Position numbers and translations under genes: made by a program
Notes under the pieces: generated by a model
Databases searched by the model: none
What the model was told of the DNA's origin: nothing
Seen by the model: only the letters and a program-made list of their open reading frames with translations
Assembly: GCA_937139365.1 (NCBI GenBank)
Contig: CAKZPT010000050.1
Coordinates: 1 to 43,662 of the forward strand
Length of the DNA stretch: 43,662 nt
Origin: an uncultured bacterium
Lineage (GTDB): Bacteria; Verrucomicrobiota; Kiritimatiellia; PWTM01
Reading direction: 5' to 3'
Part shown: one piece after another, positions 16,468 to 24,344 of the stretch
How positions within the stretch are numbered: position 1 is the first letter of the stretch
Layout of the letters: each line of letters begins with the position of its first letter

Positions 16468-17016
16468 ATGCGCTGGCCCTTGGCCGTCGGCGGCGCCGCG
16501 GCGGCCGCCACCCTTGTGTGGTGGCACTGGCGCGAGCACCGCTTCGACGCCTTGGTAAGCGAGGTCGCTGGTCTCTACGATGTTCCGCCGAAGCTTGTCC
16601 GCGCTGTGATACATCGCGAAAGCCGCTTCAACGTCACGGCGATCGGTCGACGGGGCGAGGTGGGACTGATGCAAGTGACCGCCGGCGCCTCCGCCGAATG
16701 GGCCGCCGCCGAATCCCGTCCGCCCCCGTCCACCGCCGAGCTTTTCGTGCCCGACGTCAACCTCCGGGCCGGCACGTGGTATCTCGGCCGCGCCATCCGC
16801 CGGTGGGCGGAGAGAGTGGACGATCCCCTGCCCTACGCCCTGGCCGAATACAACGCCGGCCCCCGCCACTCGGAGCGGTGGGCGTCCAACGCCTCCGGTT
16901 CCGCTGAGTTCATCGAACGCATTGATTTTCCCACGACCCGGCGGTACGTCCAGGATATTCTCCGCCACTACCGTGGTCACGTGAAGCCGTCCGCGGCGAT
17001 GGCGGACCCGCCCTAA
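16468..17016 (+). CDS. Small membrane-anchored lytic transglycosylase (SLT domain)
   Basis: 182 residues. It cleaves the glycan strands of peptidoglycan. A single N-terminal hydrophobic segment (PLAVGGAAAAATLVWW) anchors it. The SLT domain has the catalytic glutamate in HRESRFN (about residue 51), the GEVGLMQV motif and the AEYNAGP motif near the C-terminus, all in canonical order (motifs I-III). Overall it resembles a minimal Slt70/MltE-type catalytic domain without accessory modules. The ATG at 16468 is chosen, but GTG codons at 16432 or 16435 could add about 12 residues. It follows tRNA-Glu and converges on mutL with ten bases between stop codons. Confidence 0.88.
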   Translation: MRWPLAVGGAAAAATLVWWHWREHRFDALVSEVAGLYDVPPKLVRAVIHRESRFNVTAIGRRGEVGLMQVTAGASAEWAAAESRPPPSTAELFVPDVNLRAGTWYLGRAIRRWAERVDDPLPYALAEYNAGPRHSERWASNASGSAEFIERIDFPTTRRYVQDILRHYRGHVKPSAAMADPP

Positions 17017-17026
17017 GCGGGTGCGT

Positions 17027-18820
17027 TCACGCGCGCCCGAATTTTCGGTTTAGTTCGCCAAAGCTGAAGTGGAGCAGCGTCGGGCGACCGTGAGGGCAGG
17101 TGTAAGGCATGTCCGTCTGCGCCAGCTCGACCACCAGCCGTTCGATCTCCTCGATTTTGAGGATGTCGCGGGCCTTGACCGCCGCCCGACAGGCTGCGGA
17201 CGCGATGCGTTCGCGGATCCACCGCCCCGTGCCGCCACGGGCCCCGCCGGTCTCTAAGCCCGTCGCGATTTCGGCCAGCAGGTTCGCCGGGGCGGCAGGT
17301 CCCAGCGCCACCGGCATTGCGTCCAGCACAAACGTGTCCGTTCCGAACTCGGCCACGCCGAACCCCATTTCCTGCAACGCAGCCAGATGTTCCCGCACCA
17401 GCTCGGCATCCCGCGGCCGCAGCGCCGCCGTGACGGGCATCAAGAGCGGCTGGGACGCCGCTGGCCCCTCCGCCGCCCGCATGAGCCGGTCGAACAGGAC
17501 GCGCTCGTGCGCCGCATGAGGGTCCATCAATGCCAGACCGTCCTCCATCTCCAGCACCACAAACAATCCTCCCACCTGTCCCACCACGCGACACCACGCC
17601 CACGGCGAGCGGACGGCCTCCGTCGACGACGCCCCGACTGGGCCGGGCCCCCCGTTCAGAGACGTGGGTGTGGCAGCGGTGGTGGGTTGTGACGGGGCCG
17701 GCGACCATCTCGGGTACGCGAAGACCCGAGCCGGCGGCAGATCCGGAATGGAAAGGACCGGCCGGCTCCACTCCTCCGGCGGCGGTGGCGGAACCGCCGC
17801 GCCCTCCGGACGGGCGGCCGACCGCGCCGGAAGCTCCAGCGCCCCGCGCACCGCCTCAATCAACGCATCGCGCACGTCCCCCGGACAGCGGAACCGCACC
17901 TCCTTTTTCGTCGGATGCACATTGACATCCACTTCTTCCGGAGGGAGGTCGACGAATAGGAAGACGACCGGATGGCGGCCGCGGGGTAGCAGGGTTTGAT
18001 AGGCCTCGCTCAAGCCATGTTGAAGAACGGCCGCCGTCGCCGGCCTTCGGTTGACAAATAGAAAGATTTCCGAACGGTCCCCACGGCTGGCCTGCGGAAC
18101 CCCGACCAGTCCGCGTACCCACACCGCGCCCTTGCGCGCCTCGGCGCGGCGGAGGGCATCGACGGCCGGCTGCCCGTACAGGACCGCCAGACGGTCTTCC
18201 AGCGTACCTCCGGGCGGCACGCGGAACATCTCGCGATCGTCCGAGACGAAGCGGCACCCGACCTCCGGCCGGGCGAAGACATACGGTACCAGGACTTGCC
18301 GGACTTGCGTCAGCTCAGTCTGTTCGCTCCGCAAGAACCGGCGCCGCGCCGGCACGTTGAAGAAGAGGTTGCGCACGGCGACCCGGGTGCCGGGCGGAAC
18401 GCCAACGTCGCGAACGTCAAGCATCCGCCCGCCGTTCACCACGATCTCCGTTCCGCCGGTTTCACCGCGCCGCGCCGTTTGGAGCGTCATACGGGAGACA
18501 GCGGCGATCGCCGCCAGCGCCTCGCCGCGGAACCCGAGGGTGGCGATGCGATCGATGTCCTCCACCTCGCGGATCTTGCTGGTCGCATGGCGCTCCAGGC
18601 AAAGCAGCGCGTCGTCCCGCGTCATGCCTTCGCCGTCGTCGGACACCGCCACCAACACCCGGCCGCCCGCGACCACCTCGACTTCGATGCGGGTGGCGCC
18701 AGCGTCGAGAGAGTTTTCGACCAGCTCCTTGACCACCGATGCCGGCCGGTCCACCACCTCGCCCGCCGCGATCTTGTTGATCACCGCATCGCTGAGCACG
18801 CGGATACGGGGGGCCGACAT
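17027..18820 (-). CDS. mutL: DNA mismatch repair protein MutL
   Basis: 597 residues. It couples mismatch recognition by MutS to strand removal. The GHKL ATPase N-terminus shows IAAGEVVDRPASVVKELVEN, DDGEGM and GFRGEALAAIAAV, then the transducer domain including VNVHPTKKEVRF. The C-terminal dimerisation/endonuclease region has LMDPHAAHERVLFD, which corresponds to the DQHA(X)2E(X)4E metal motif of nicking MutL proteins but with Pro for Gln and Asp for the last Glu. CPHGRPT close to the end is also conserved. The gene is last in a tight minus-strand operon, starting four bases after the MFS gene ends. No mutS is in the window. Confidence 0.96.
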   Translation of the reverse strand: MSAPRIRVLSDAVINKIAAGEVVDRPASVVKELVENSLDAGATRIEVEVVAGGRVLVAVSDDGEGMTRDDALLCLERHATSKIREVEDIDRIATLGFRGEALAAIAAVSRMTLQTARRGETGGTEIVVNGGRMLDVRDVGVPPGTRVAVRNLFFNVPARRRFLRSEQTELTQVRQVLVPYVFARPEVGCRFVSDDREMFRVPPGGTLEDRLAVLYGQPAVDALRRAEARKGAVWVRGLVGVPQASRGDRSEIFLFVNRRPATAAVLQHGLSEAYQTLLPRGRHPVVFLFVDLPPEEVDVNVHPTKKEVRFRCPGDVRDALIEAVRGALELPARSAARPEGAAVPPPPPEEWSRPVLSIPDLPPARVFAYPRWSPAPSQPTTAATPTSLNGGPGPVGASSTEAVRSPWAWCRVVGQVGGLFVVLEMEDGLALMDPHAAHERVLFDRLMRAAEGPAASQPLLMPVTAALRPRDAELVREHLAALQEMGFGVAEFGTDTFVLDAMPVALGPAAPANLLAEIATGLETGGARGGTGRWIRERIASAACRAAVKARDILKIEEIERLVVELAQTDMPYTCPHGRPTLLHFSFGELNRKFGRA

Positions 18821-18824
18821 ACGG

Positions 18825-20051
18825 TCAGCCTACTCCAGAAACGCGACCCGTGCGACCAACCGACGGTTGAGCCCCGACGCCGGCACGACCGATCGCCCGC
18901 CATGCCAGCGCAGCCGGGATCAGAAGCAGGACCAGCGCGGGCCGCAGGCCGATCCAATCGGCCGCCACTCCAAGCACCCACGGGGCCACAAAACAACCCG
19001 TGTTTCCGGCCGCGGAGAGCAGGCCGAACAAGGCACCTCCGCCCCCGGGAATCCGCGCCGAGGCAGCGGCGAGAACCGTCGGCCACATCGCGCCGCTCGC
19101 CGGCCCGGCAAGGATGGCCGCGGCCAGCCCGGCCGTCGGCCAGAGCACACCGGCAGCGGCGACTCCGAGGAGGATGGCCGTCGCCGCAACACAGCCTCGC
19201 AGCAGGGGTTCCGCGCCCAAGCGCTTCAGCGCACGGCTCGCCAGCAACCGTGCCGCACCAACTCCAGCCAACGACAACGACATGGCCGCTCCCCCGCCGG
19301 AGGGCCCCCACCCCATTGACTGTTGGGCCAGCGCCGGCAACCACTGTCCTACTCCCGCCCCCATCGCCCCTACGCCGAACAACACCAGCGCCCACCGCCG
19401 GAACACCGGATGGCCACACAGCTCGCGGACCGTGGCCGCCTGTTCATCCGCATGAACCAGCGACGGGACCGGCGACACCAGAAACCCCGTGCCCACCACC
19501 ACCGGCACAGCCGTCCAAAGACCCATCACCCTCGCCCATGGCCAGCCGGACCTGAGCAGCATCGCCGACAGGGTCGAGGCCGCCACCGCCGCCAGCGCGA
19601 ACGTCGCATGAAGACGATTTAACGCCGACGCCGAGCGATCCGGATGAATGCGAGCCACCAACGGACTGAGCACCATGTCCAGCACACCCGCACCGGTACC
19701 GGCTGCCGCACCGGCCGCCAGGGCATGGGCATAGCTGTCGGCGACCGCCCACCACCCGAGGCCAAGGGCCACCAACACATTGCCACCAACAGCGAACCAT
19801 TTCGGCCCCAGCCGGTCCGCAAGCGGACCGCTCCACAACAGCGCCGAAACGAATCCCGCCGTCAGGGAGGCCAGCAGCCGCCCCCGTTGTTCATAGGTCA
19901 GGCCGGCCACACCGCCAAGATCGACGGCGGCCGACGGCAAGATGACCGGCAGCAGCGTCGTGGTCAGGGCGATCGACGCCATGCCGCCGAGGCACCAGAC
20001 GCCGGCCCAGCGATAGGGGCGGGCCCGCGCCGCTGACGTCGGTCTGCGCAT
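18825..20051 (-). CDS. MFS transporter
   Basis: 408 residues with about twelve hydrophobic segments arranged as two halves, as in the major facilitator superfamily. After the second helix a SGPLADRLGPK loop corresponds to the MFS motif A (G-x-L-a-D-r-x-G-r-k). Many GxxxG helix-packing stretches occur, such as AAGAAAGTGAGVLDM and GAMGAGVG. The substrate is unknown. The ATG at 20051 is chosen because it shares a base with the stop codon of the inositol monophosphatase (TGATG), so the two are translationally coupled. An alternative reading that extends upstream would run through the monophosphatase in another frame and is not credible. Confidence 0.85.
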   Translation of the reverse strand: MRRPTSAARARPYRWAGVWCLGGMASIALTTTLLPVILPSAAVDLGGVAGLTYEQRGRLLASLTAGFVSALLWSGPLADRLGPKWFAVGGNVLVALGLGWWAVADSYAHALAAGAAAGTGAGVLDMVLSPLVARIHPDRSASALNRLHATFALAAVAASTLSAMLLRSGWPWARVMGLWTAVPVVVGTGFLVSPVPSLVHADEQAATVRELCGHPVFRRWALVLFGVGAMGAGVGQWLPALAQQSMGWGPSGGGAAMSLSLAGVGAARLLASRALKRLGAEPLLRGCVAATAILLGVAAAGVLWPTAGLAAAILAGPASGAMWPTVLAAASARIPGGGGALFGLLSAAGNTGCFVAPWVLGVAADWIGLRPALVLLLIPAALAWRAIGRAGVGAQPSVGRTGRVSGVG

Positions 20052-20869
20052 CAGGACGTAAGATCCGGATGGCGATCGGGCTCGAGCGCCGGCAGGATCG
20101 TCGCCCGGGCAGCCTCGTGAATCCGGCCATTGGTCGCCAGAAATCGCAGCGTGTAGTCGCCCAGATCCTCCAGGACCTCGCACCGGCCGCCCGCCCGCTC
20201 GACGAGAAGAGCGCCGGCCGCCAGATCCCACACGTGGATCGTCGTCTCGACGTATCCGTCGCCCCGGCCCGCCGCGACGTAGCACAGTTCCGCCGCCGCC
20301 GAGCCCAGAATCCGAAGCTTCCGCACCGCCGCCGCCAGCCGCGTCGTGACTCGAAGGGACACGCCGCCGTCGCCCTCGGTCTCCACCATGCCTGTGTACA
20401 CAATGCCCGCCGAAAGATCGGAAGTCTCCGAGACGCTCAGCCGTCGACCGTTCATCGCGGCGGAGCCGGCGGAGGTGGCCGTGTACAGCTCGCCCATCTC
20501 CGGCAGCCAAACGGCGCCCGCCAGTGTATGGCCCCGGCGTTGGACGGCGACCGATGTCGCCCAAATCGGCAGCCCATGGGAGAAATTCACCGTGCCGTCG
20601 ATCGGATCGATGATCCAGACGAATTCGCCGCGCTCCCGCAGTCCGCGTTCCTCGCCCAGCATTGCGTGATCCGGAAAAAGCCGGCGGATCGCCTCCGCAG
20701 CCGCGGCCTGGCATTCGAGGTCCAGCGCCAGCTTCACGTCATGGGCGGTAACCTCTACGGTCTCGGTCCGGCGTCCCCAATGGTCCAGGGCATGCCGCCC
20801 GGCCGCACGGACGGCCTCCACACACCCTTCCAACAACCTCGTCGAGTCGATATCGCTCACAGAAACCAT
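20051..20869 (-). CDS. Inositol monophosphatase family protein
   Basis: 272 residues. This lithium-sensitive type phosphatase uses magnesium to dephosphorylate inositol phosphate or related small phosphates. Metal-binding motif A is WIIDPIDGTVNFSHG, preceded by GEE, and motif B is VWDLAAGALLVERAGG. The Asp-Pro-x-Asp-Gly-Thr signature and spacing to motif B are typical. The ATG at 20869 is preferred since the fold starts soon after; a GGAA lies a few bases before it. It heads the minus-strand operon with an MFS transporter and mutL. The natural substrate may be inositol-1-phosphate, NADP or PAP; the sequence does not decide. Confidence 0.9.
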   Translation of the reverse strand: MVSVSDIDSTRLLEGCVEAVRAAGRHALDHWGRRTETVEVTAHDVKLALDLECQAAAAEAIRRLFPDHAMLGEERGLRERGEFVWIIDPIDGTVNFSHGLPIWATSVAVQRRGHTLAGAVWLPEMGELYTATSAGSAAMNGRRLSVSETSDLSAGIVYTGMVETEGDGGVSLRVTTRLAAAVRKLRILGSAAAELCYVAAGRGDGYVETTIHVWDLAAGALLVERAGGRCEVLEDLGDYTLRFLATNGRIHEAARATILPALEPDRHPDLTS

Positions 20870-21218
20870 CCGTTCCGCCCGGCCAGTCTCCGAGCCGGAG
20901 ACGGCGGAAGATAGCGCAACCCCCGCTCGATGCAACCCACCACAGGCTCGCAGGAAGATCCAACTGTTTCGCCACGCGCCAACTCATTAGGGTACCCAAG
21001 GGAAGCCCGAAAGGCCCAACTCCGCACGAAGCCCGAATTCCCTTTCCCGTCGGCTTGCCGGCGGTTTTCTACGTCCGGACCGGGGTGCCCGTGGGCTTGA
21101 AGTAGGTCGCGCCGCGCAGAAACCCGATCCGTCGTTGGCATCTCGGGCTGGGCGTGCGCATTGCGTTCGTGTATCATGCACACATCTTCATTAGCCTGCC
21201 CTGTACAACGCAGTGTCC
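20870..21218. other. Divergent intergenic region between IMPase and ThyX fusion
   Basis: No credible gene. Short frames here lack family similarity. A TATCAT at 21172-21177 could be a -10 element for the ThyX fusion, but no good -35 stands 17 bases upstream. It must hold promoters for both divergent transcripts. Confidence 0.5.
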
Positions 21219-21271
21219 AGACGGCCGCTGCTGCCGGCCGTCTTCGGGGCGGCTTGCATTCCCGCCGCCCC
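21219..21271 (+). promoter_or_regulatory. Two tandem strong hairpins in the ThyX-exonuclease leader
   Basis: AGACGGCCG (21219-21227) and CGGCCGTCT (21235-21243) form a perfect nine-base-pair stem with a seven-base loop. Two bases later GGGGCGGC (21246-21253) and GCCGCCCC (21264-21271) form a perfect eight-pair stem with a ten-base loop. They end 28 bases before the ATG, with a Shine-Dalgarno GGAG in between. There is no T-run, so they are unlikely to be a simple terminator. Confidence 0.65.
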
Positions 21272-21299
21272 GCTGCAACGCTTTCGACGGAGAAAACGT

Positions 21300-22850
21300 A
21301 TGGGCCATGTCGTAGTACCTGAAGCCGAGGCGTTACTGGACAAGGAGTTGCGCGTGCTCGACAAGGGCTTCGTCCGGCTCGTCGATTATATGGGCGGCGA
21401 TGTCCGGATTGCGCAGGCGGCGCGCGTTTCCTATGGCAAGGGCACCAAAACCGTCCGCGACGACGCCGCGCTCATCGATTACCTGATGCGGCACGGTCAC
21501 ACTTCCCCCTTCGAGCACGTCGTCCTCGAATTCCACTGCAAGCTGCCGATCTTCGTCGCCCGCCAATGGATCCGGCACCGGACCGCCCGGTTGAACGAGA
21601 TCTCCGGCCGGTACAGCGTGTTGGCCGATGAATTCTACCTCCCGCCACCATCGCAAATCCGGCGTCAGTCAAAGGACAACAAGCAGGGACGGGACGCGGA
21701 GGAGGTCCCCGCCGAGCTGCAACGCGAGGTGCTGGACCTCCTGCTGCAGGAGCAGCACGCCGCTTACGAGACCTACCAGCACCTCTTGAGGCGCGACATC
21801 GCCCGCGAGCTGGCACGAATCAACCTGCCGCTGTCCCTGTACACCCAGTGGTACTGGCAGATGGACTTGCACAACCTGTTTCATTTTCTCGAACTGCGCA
21901 TGGATCCGCACGCCCAGTGGGAAATCCAGCAGTACGCCGAGGTCATCGCGCGCATCGCCCGGGCGGTGGCGCCGGTGGCCTACGATGCGTTCGAGCGGCA
22001 CCGCCTCAGGGGACAGCGTTTTTCCGCCGACGAAATGGAGGCCCTGCGCTGCCTCCTGCAGAACCAGCCCAACCCACTCACCGGCCTGGTACGCCGCGAG
22101 TTCGAAGCCAAACTCCAAGGGCTGCCCGTCGCGATGGAGCCACCGCCGTCCAGGCCCGGCCCGGGTACGCGGGCGCAGGAATCCCGTCCCCAACCTCCGC
22201 CCCCCCCGCCGGCCGCTGTGCCTTCGGAACCGCCCGCCGTCATGGCCGATGTCGGCGATCACCGCTGGCGCAAGGACCTGTCGGACGAGGAGGTCAACGC
22301 GATGCCGCTGCGCGCCTACGAGGGGCCAATTCACCTCATCGAACGGGATGCCGACCTGTCCGCCGCCGTACAGGCGCTCGCCCAGGAACAGGTGTTGGGC
22401 TTTGACACCGAGTCGCGCCCGGCATTCCGGCGCGGCGAATCGTTCCCGATTTCGCTGATCCAGTTCGCGACGGCCAACGCCGTCTACCTCGTCCGCCTAC
22501 AAGTGCTCAGCGACATCGCGCCGCTCTGGAGGATCCTGGAGTCGGCCGAGATCACCAAGGCGGGCGTTGCGCTGCAACAGGATCTGCGGAAGCTCGGCGA
22601 GGCCCGGCTGTTCCGGCCGGCGGGCTTCGTGGACCTGGCCGTCCTCGCAGCCCGGCTCGGGTTTCGCAAGACCGGGACGCGAGGGCTGACGGCCGCCATC
22701 CTTGGTTTCCGCGTCTCGAAGGGAGCTCAGCGCTCCAACTGGGGACGTGACGAGCTGACGCCGGCCCAGATTCGCTACGCGGCCACTGACGCTTGGGTAG
22801 CCCGCCAGTTGTACCTGGCCATCATGAGCCGCCAGGACACAACGCCCTGA
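21300..22850 (+). CDS. thyX: ThyX thymidylate synthase fused to DEDDy 3'-5' exonuclease
   Basis: 516 residues in one uninterrupted frame. Residues about 10-275 are FAD-dependent thymidylate synthase, making dTMP from dUMP with methylene-tetrahydrofolate and NADPH. The diagnostic RHRxxxxxExSxRYS motif is at 92-106 (RHRTARLNEISGRYS), and ERHRLRGQ is near 232. A Pro-rich linker (about 278-318) follows. Residues about 327-510 are an RNase D/WRN-type exonuclease: Exo I FDTES (D369, E371), Exo II LQQDLRKLG (D428) and Exo III YAATD (Y493, D497), hence DEDDy. No HRDC domain is present. GGAG stands eight bases before the ATG, chosen over an upstream GTG at 21213. Two leader hairpins precede it. Both active-site sets look complete. 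Confidence 0.93.
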   Translation: MGHVVVPEAEALLDKELRVLDKGFVRLVDYMGGDVRIAQAARVSYGKGTKTVRDDAALIDYLMRHGHTSPFEHVVLEFHCKLPIFVARQWIRHRTARLNEISGRYSVLADEFYLPPPSQIRRQSKDNKQGRDAEEVPAELQREVLDLLLQEQHAAYETYQHLLRRDIARELARINLPLSLYTQWYWQMDLHNLFHFLELRMDPHAQWEIQQYAEVIARIARAVAPVAYDAFERHRLRGQRFSADEMEALRCLLQNQPNPLTGLVRREFEAKLQGLPVAMEPPPSRPGPGTRAQESRPQPPPPPPAAVPSEPPAVMADVGDHRWRKDLSDEEVNAMPLRAYEGPIHLIERDADLSAAVQALAQEQVLGFDTESRPAFRRGESFPISLIQFATANAVYLVRLQVLSDIAPLWRILESAEITKAGVALQQDLRKLGEARLFRPAGFVDLAVLAARLGFRKTGTRGLTAAILGFRVSKGAQRSNWGRDELTPAQIRYAATDAWVARQLYLAIMSRQDTTP

Positions 22851-22854
22851 CGGC

Positions 22855-22879
22855 GGCCGGCCATCTCAGATGGTCGGCC
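22855..22879. terminator. Hairpin between convergent ThyX fusion and EF-hand genes
   Basis: GGCCGGCCAT (22855-22864) pairs with ATGGTCGGCC (22870-22879), with one mismatch and a five-base loop. It sits between the two stop codons and partly covers the EF-hand stop. There is no T-tract, so any terminator activity is inferred from position. Confidence 0.45.
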
Positions 22880-23570
22880 CGACCGGCGTGGCGGCCTTCC
22901 CCTCCTCCGGCGCCATGCCGCCCGCCGCGGGGGCCTTCCCCCGGCGGCGGCCCTCAAACTCCTTGCGCACAGCCTCGCGTTCCTCCTCGCTCAGCCTGCC
23001 ATCCCCGTCCTTGTCGAACCGTTTCAACGCCCCCCGCCACATTTCCTCCCGGCGCTGGCGGAATTGCTGTCGTGCCGCCTCCATCTCCTCGCTGTCGAGC
23101 TTGCCGTCACCGTCCCTGTCGAAACGCTTCACTGCCTCCGCACGAACCGACTCCGGCAACGCGTCGGCCCCGCGCTCCCCCCATGCCTTGCGGGCGGACT
23201 CGCGCTCCTCCTCGCTAAGTTTTCCATCCCCGTCCTTATCGAACCGCTGGAACAGTTCGCGCCGCACTTTCTCGCCGCGTTCTCGAAACTCCCGGCGTAT
23301 TGCCTTGCGCTCCGCGTCGTCGAGCTGGCCGTCGCCGTCCTTGTTGAACCGCTTCCCCAACTCTCGCCGGGGCTCGAAATCCTTACGGGCTGCGGCCCGC
23401 TCTTCATCGGCTAGACGGCCATCGCCGTCCTTGTCGTATTTCTTCAGCGCCTCCGCCCAACGACTGGCGCCTTCTCCAGCCGGCCTCGCGGCGCCGTCCC
23501 CGGCCCATACCTGCACAGCCAGCAGACCAACGCCGGCCGACACCATCACCCATGCCCACTGCGTCCTCAT
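22866..23570 (-). CDS. Secreted protein with five EF-hand calcium-binding loops
   Basis: 234 residues. A signal peptide (hydrophobic VMVSAGVGLLAVQVWA, ending near residue 23) directs export. The rest is highly charged helix carrying five canonical EF-hand loops, each D/N-x-D-G-D-G-x-L-x-x-x-E, at about residues 46-57, 76-87, 111-122, 151-162 and 186-197. The spacings are 30, 35, 40 and 35 residues. All calcium-ligand positions are filled, with Asn at the first position of loop 2. The intervening helices are rich in Glu, Arg and Lys. The start is the ATG at 23570. It lies 78 bases downstream of the PAP2 gene on the same strand. A calcium buffer or sensor outside the cytoplasm is the likely role. 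Confidence 0.9.
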   Translation of the reverse strand: MRTQWAWVMVSAGVGLLAVQVWAGDGAARPAGEGASRWAEALKKYDKDGDGRLADEERAAARKDFEPRRELGKRFNKDGDGQLDDAERKAIRREFRERGEKVRRELFQRFDKDGDGKLSEEERESARKAWGERGADALPESVRAEAVKRFDRDGDGKLDSEEMEAARQQFRQRREEMWRGALKRFDKDGDGRLSEEEREAVRKEFEGRRRGKAPAAGGMAPEEGKAATPVGPTI

Positions 23571-23648
23571 CGCCGTTATCCTTTCGTCGCTCGCCACCCC
23601 CGCTTGTTCGCATAGCCCTCAATTGGTTTAACGGGTGAGGACCGGCCG

Positions 23649-24344
23649 TTATTGTGGCCCCCCGTCGGCCGGCGCCCCGGCGCCGGCGGCTGCGCGCCGC
23701 CGCGCCGCAACGCCGAACGCCACGCCGACCAGTCCGCCCAACGCTCCACCGGCCACCGCATCGGTGAGGTAATGGCTGCGGTTGGCCACGCTGGCCGAGG
23801 CCACCACGACGGCGTTGACCGTGGCCAAAACCCCGTAGGGCGGCGTCGCCGTCAAAAGCGCCGCAGCGCAGGCAAACGAAGCGCCACTGTGGCCGGAGGG
23901 GAAGCTCTGCCGGTTCCAAGTCAGGGCGGGGCCGGTGAACCGGTCGGGGAGGTTGGCCCGGGGCCGTGGCCGTCCCGTCGTCACGCGCAACGCGTTGACG
24001 ACTACGCCCGAGGCCATCCCTGCCAGCACGGCCGCCAGGGCCGCTCTTCGCCACTCGCGACGCCGCCGCCATCGTCCGGCGGCGTACAGCACGCCGGCCA
24101 GGACCAGCGTGTCGTTGAAGGCTCCCCACGCCCGGATTCTTCCGAGGATCGCCTGTACCCGAGGGTTGGTCGATGCGCGGATCCGCTCGCTCAGCGGCCG
24201 GTCCCACCGCCACCCGGCCGCAACCAGCCCGGCGGTCGCCACCACCACAGCGACGGCGATGCGCCACCCTCGTGCGGCGGTACGCCACGCGTCGGCGGAC
24301 AGCGCCATCACATCGTTCCTCAGTTCCTGCAACCCGAAGTTCAC
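23649..24344 (-). CDS. PAP2-family membrane phosphatase
   Basis: 231 residues with about six membrane helices. The phosphatase motifs are in order: LRVTTGRPRP (motif 1, with Arg in place of the usual Lys), FPSGHSGAS (motif 2, catalytic His) and NRSHYLTDAVAG (motif 3). The family dephosphorylates undecaprenyl diphosphate, phosphatidate or related lipids at the outer face of the inner membrane. The GTG start at 24344 is preferred because it overlaps the upstream methyltransferase stop (GTGA) and follows a GGAGG; an ATG twelve codons later also has a plausible GAGG. The C-terminus is Ala/Pro/Gly-rich. Confidence 0.87.
   Translation of the reverse strand: MNFGLQELRNDVMALSADAWRTAARGWRIAVAVVVATAGLVAAGWRWDRPLSERIRASTNPRVQAILGRIRAWGAFNDTLVLAGVLYAAGRWRRRREWRRAALAAVLAGMASGVVVNALRVTTGRPRPRANLPDRFTGPALTWNRQSFPSGHSGASFACAAALLTATPPYGVLATVNAVVVASASVANRSHYLTDAVAGGALGGLVGVAFGVAARRRAAAGAGAPADGGPQ

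Noticed and set aside
22880-23600. Plus-strand Ser-rich frame of 253 codons over the EF-hand gene
   Set aside because: It is the reverse complement of the charged EF-hand repeats; its repetitive Ser/Pro/Leu pattern is a by-product.
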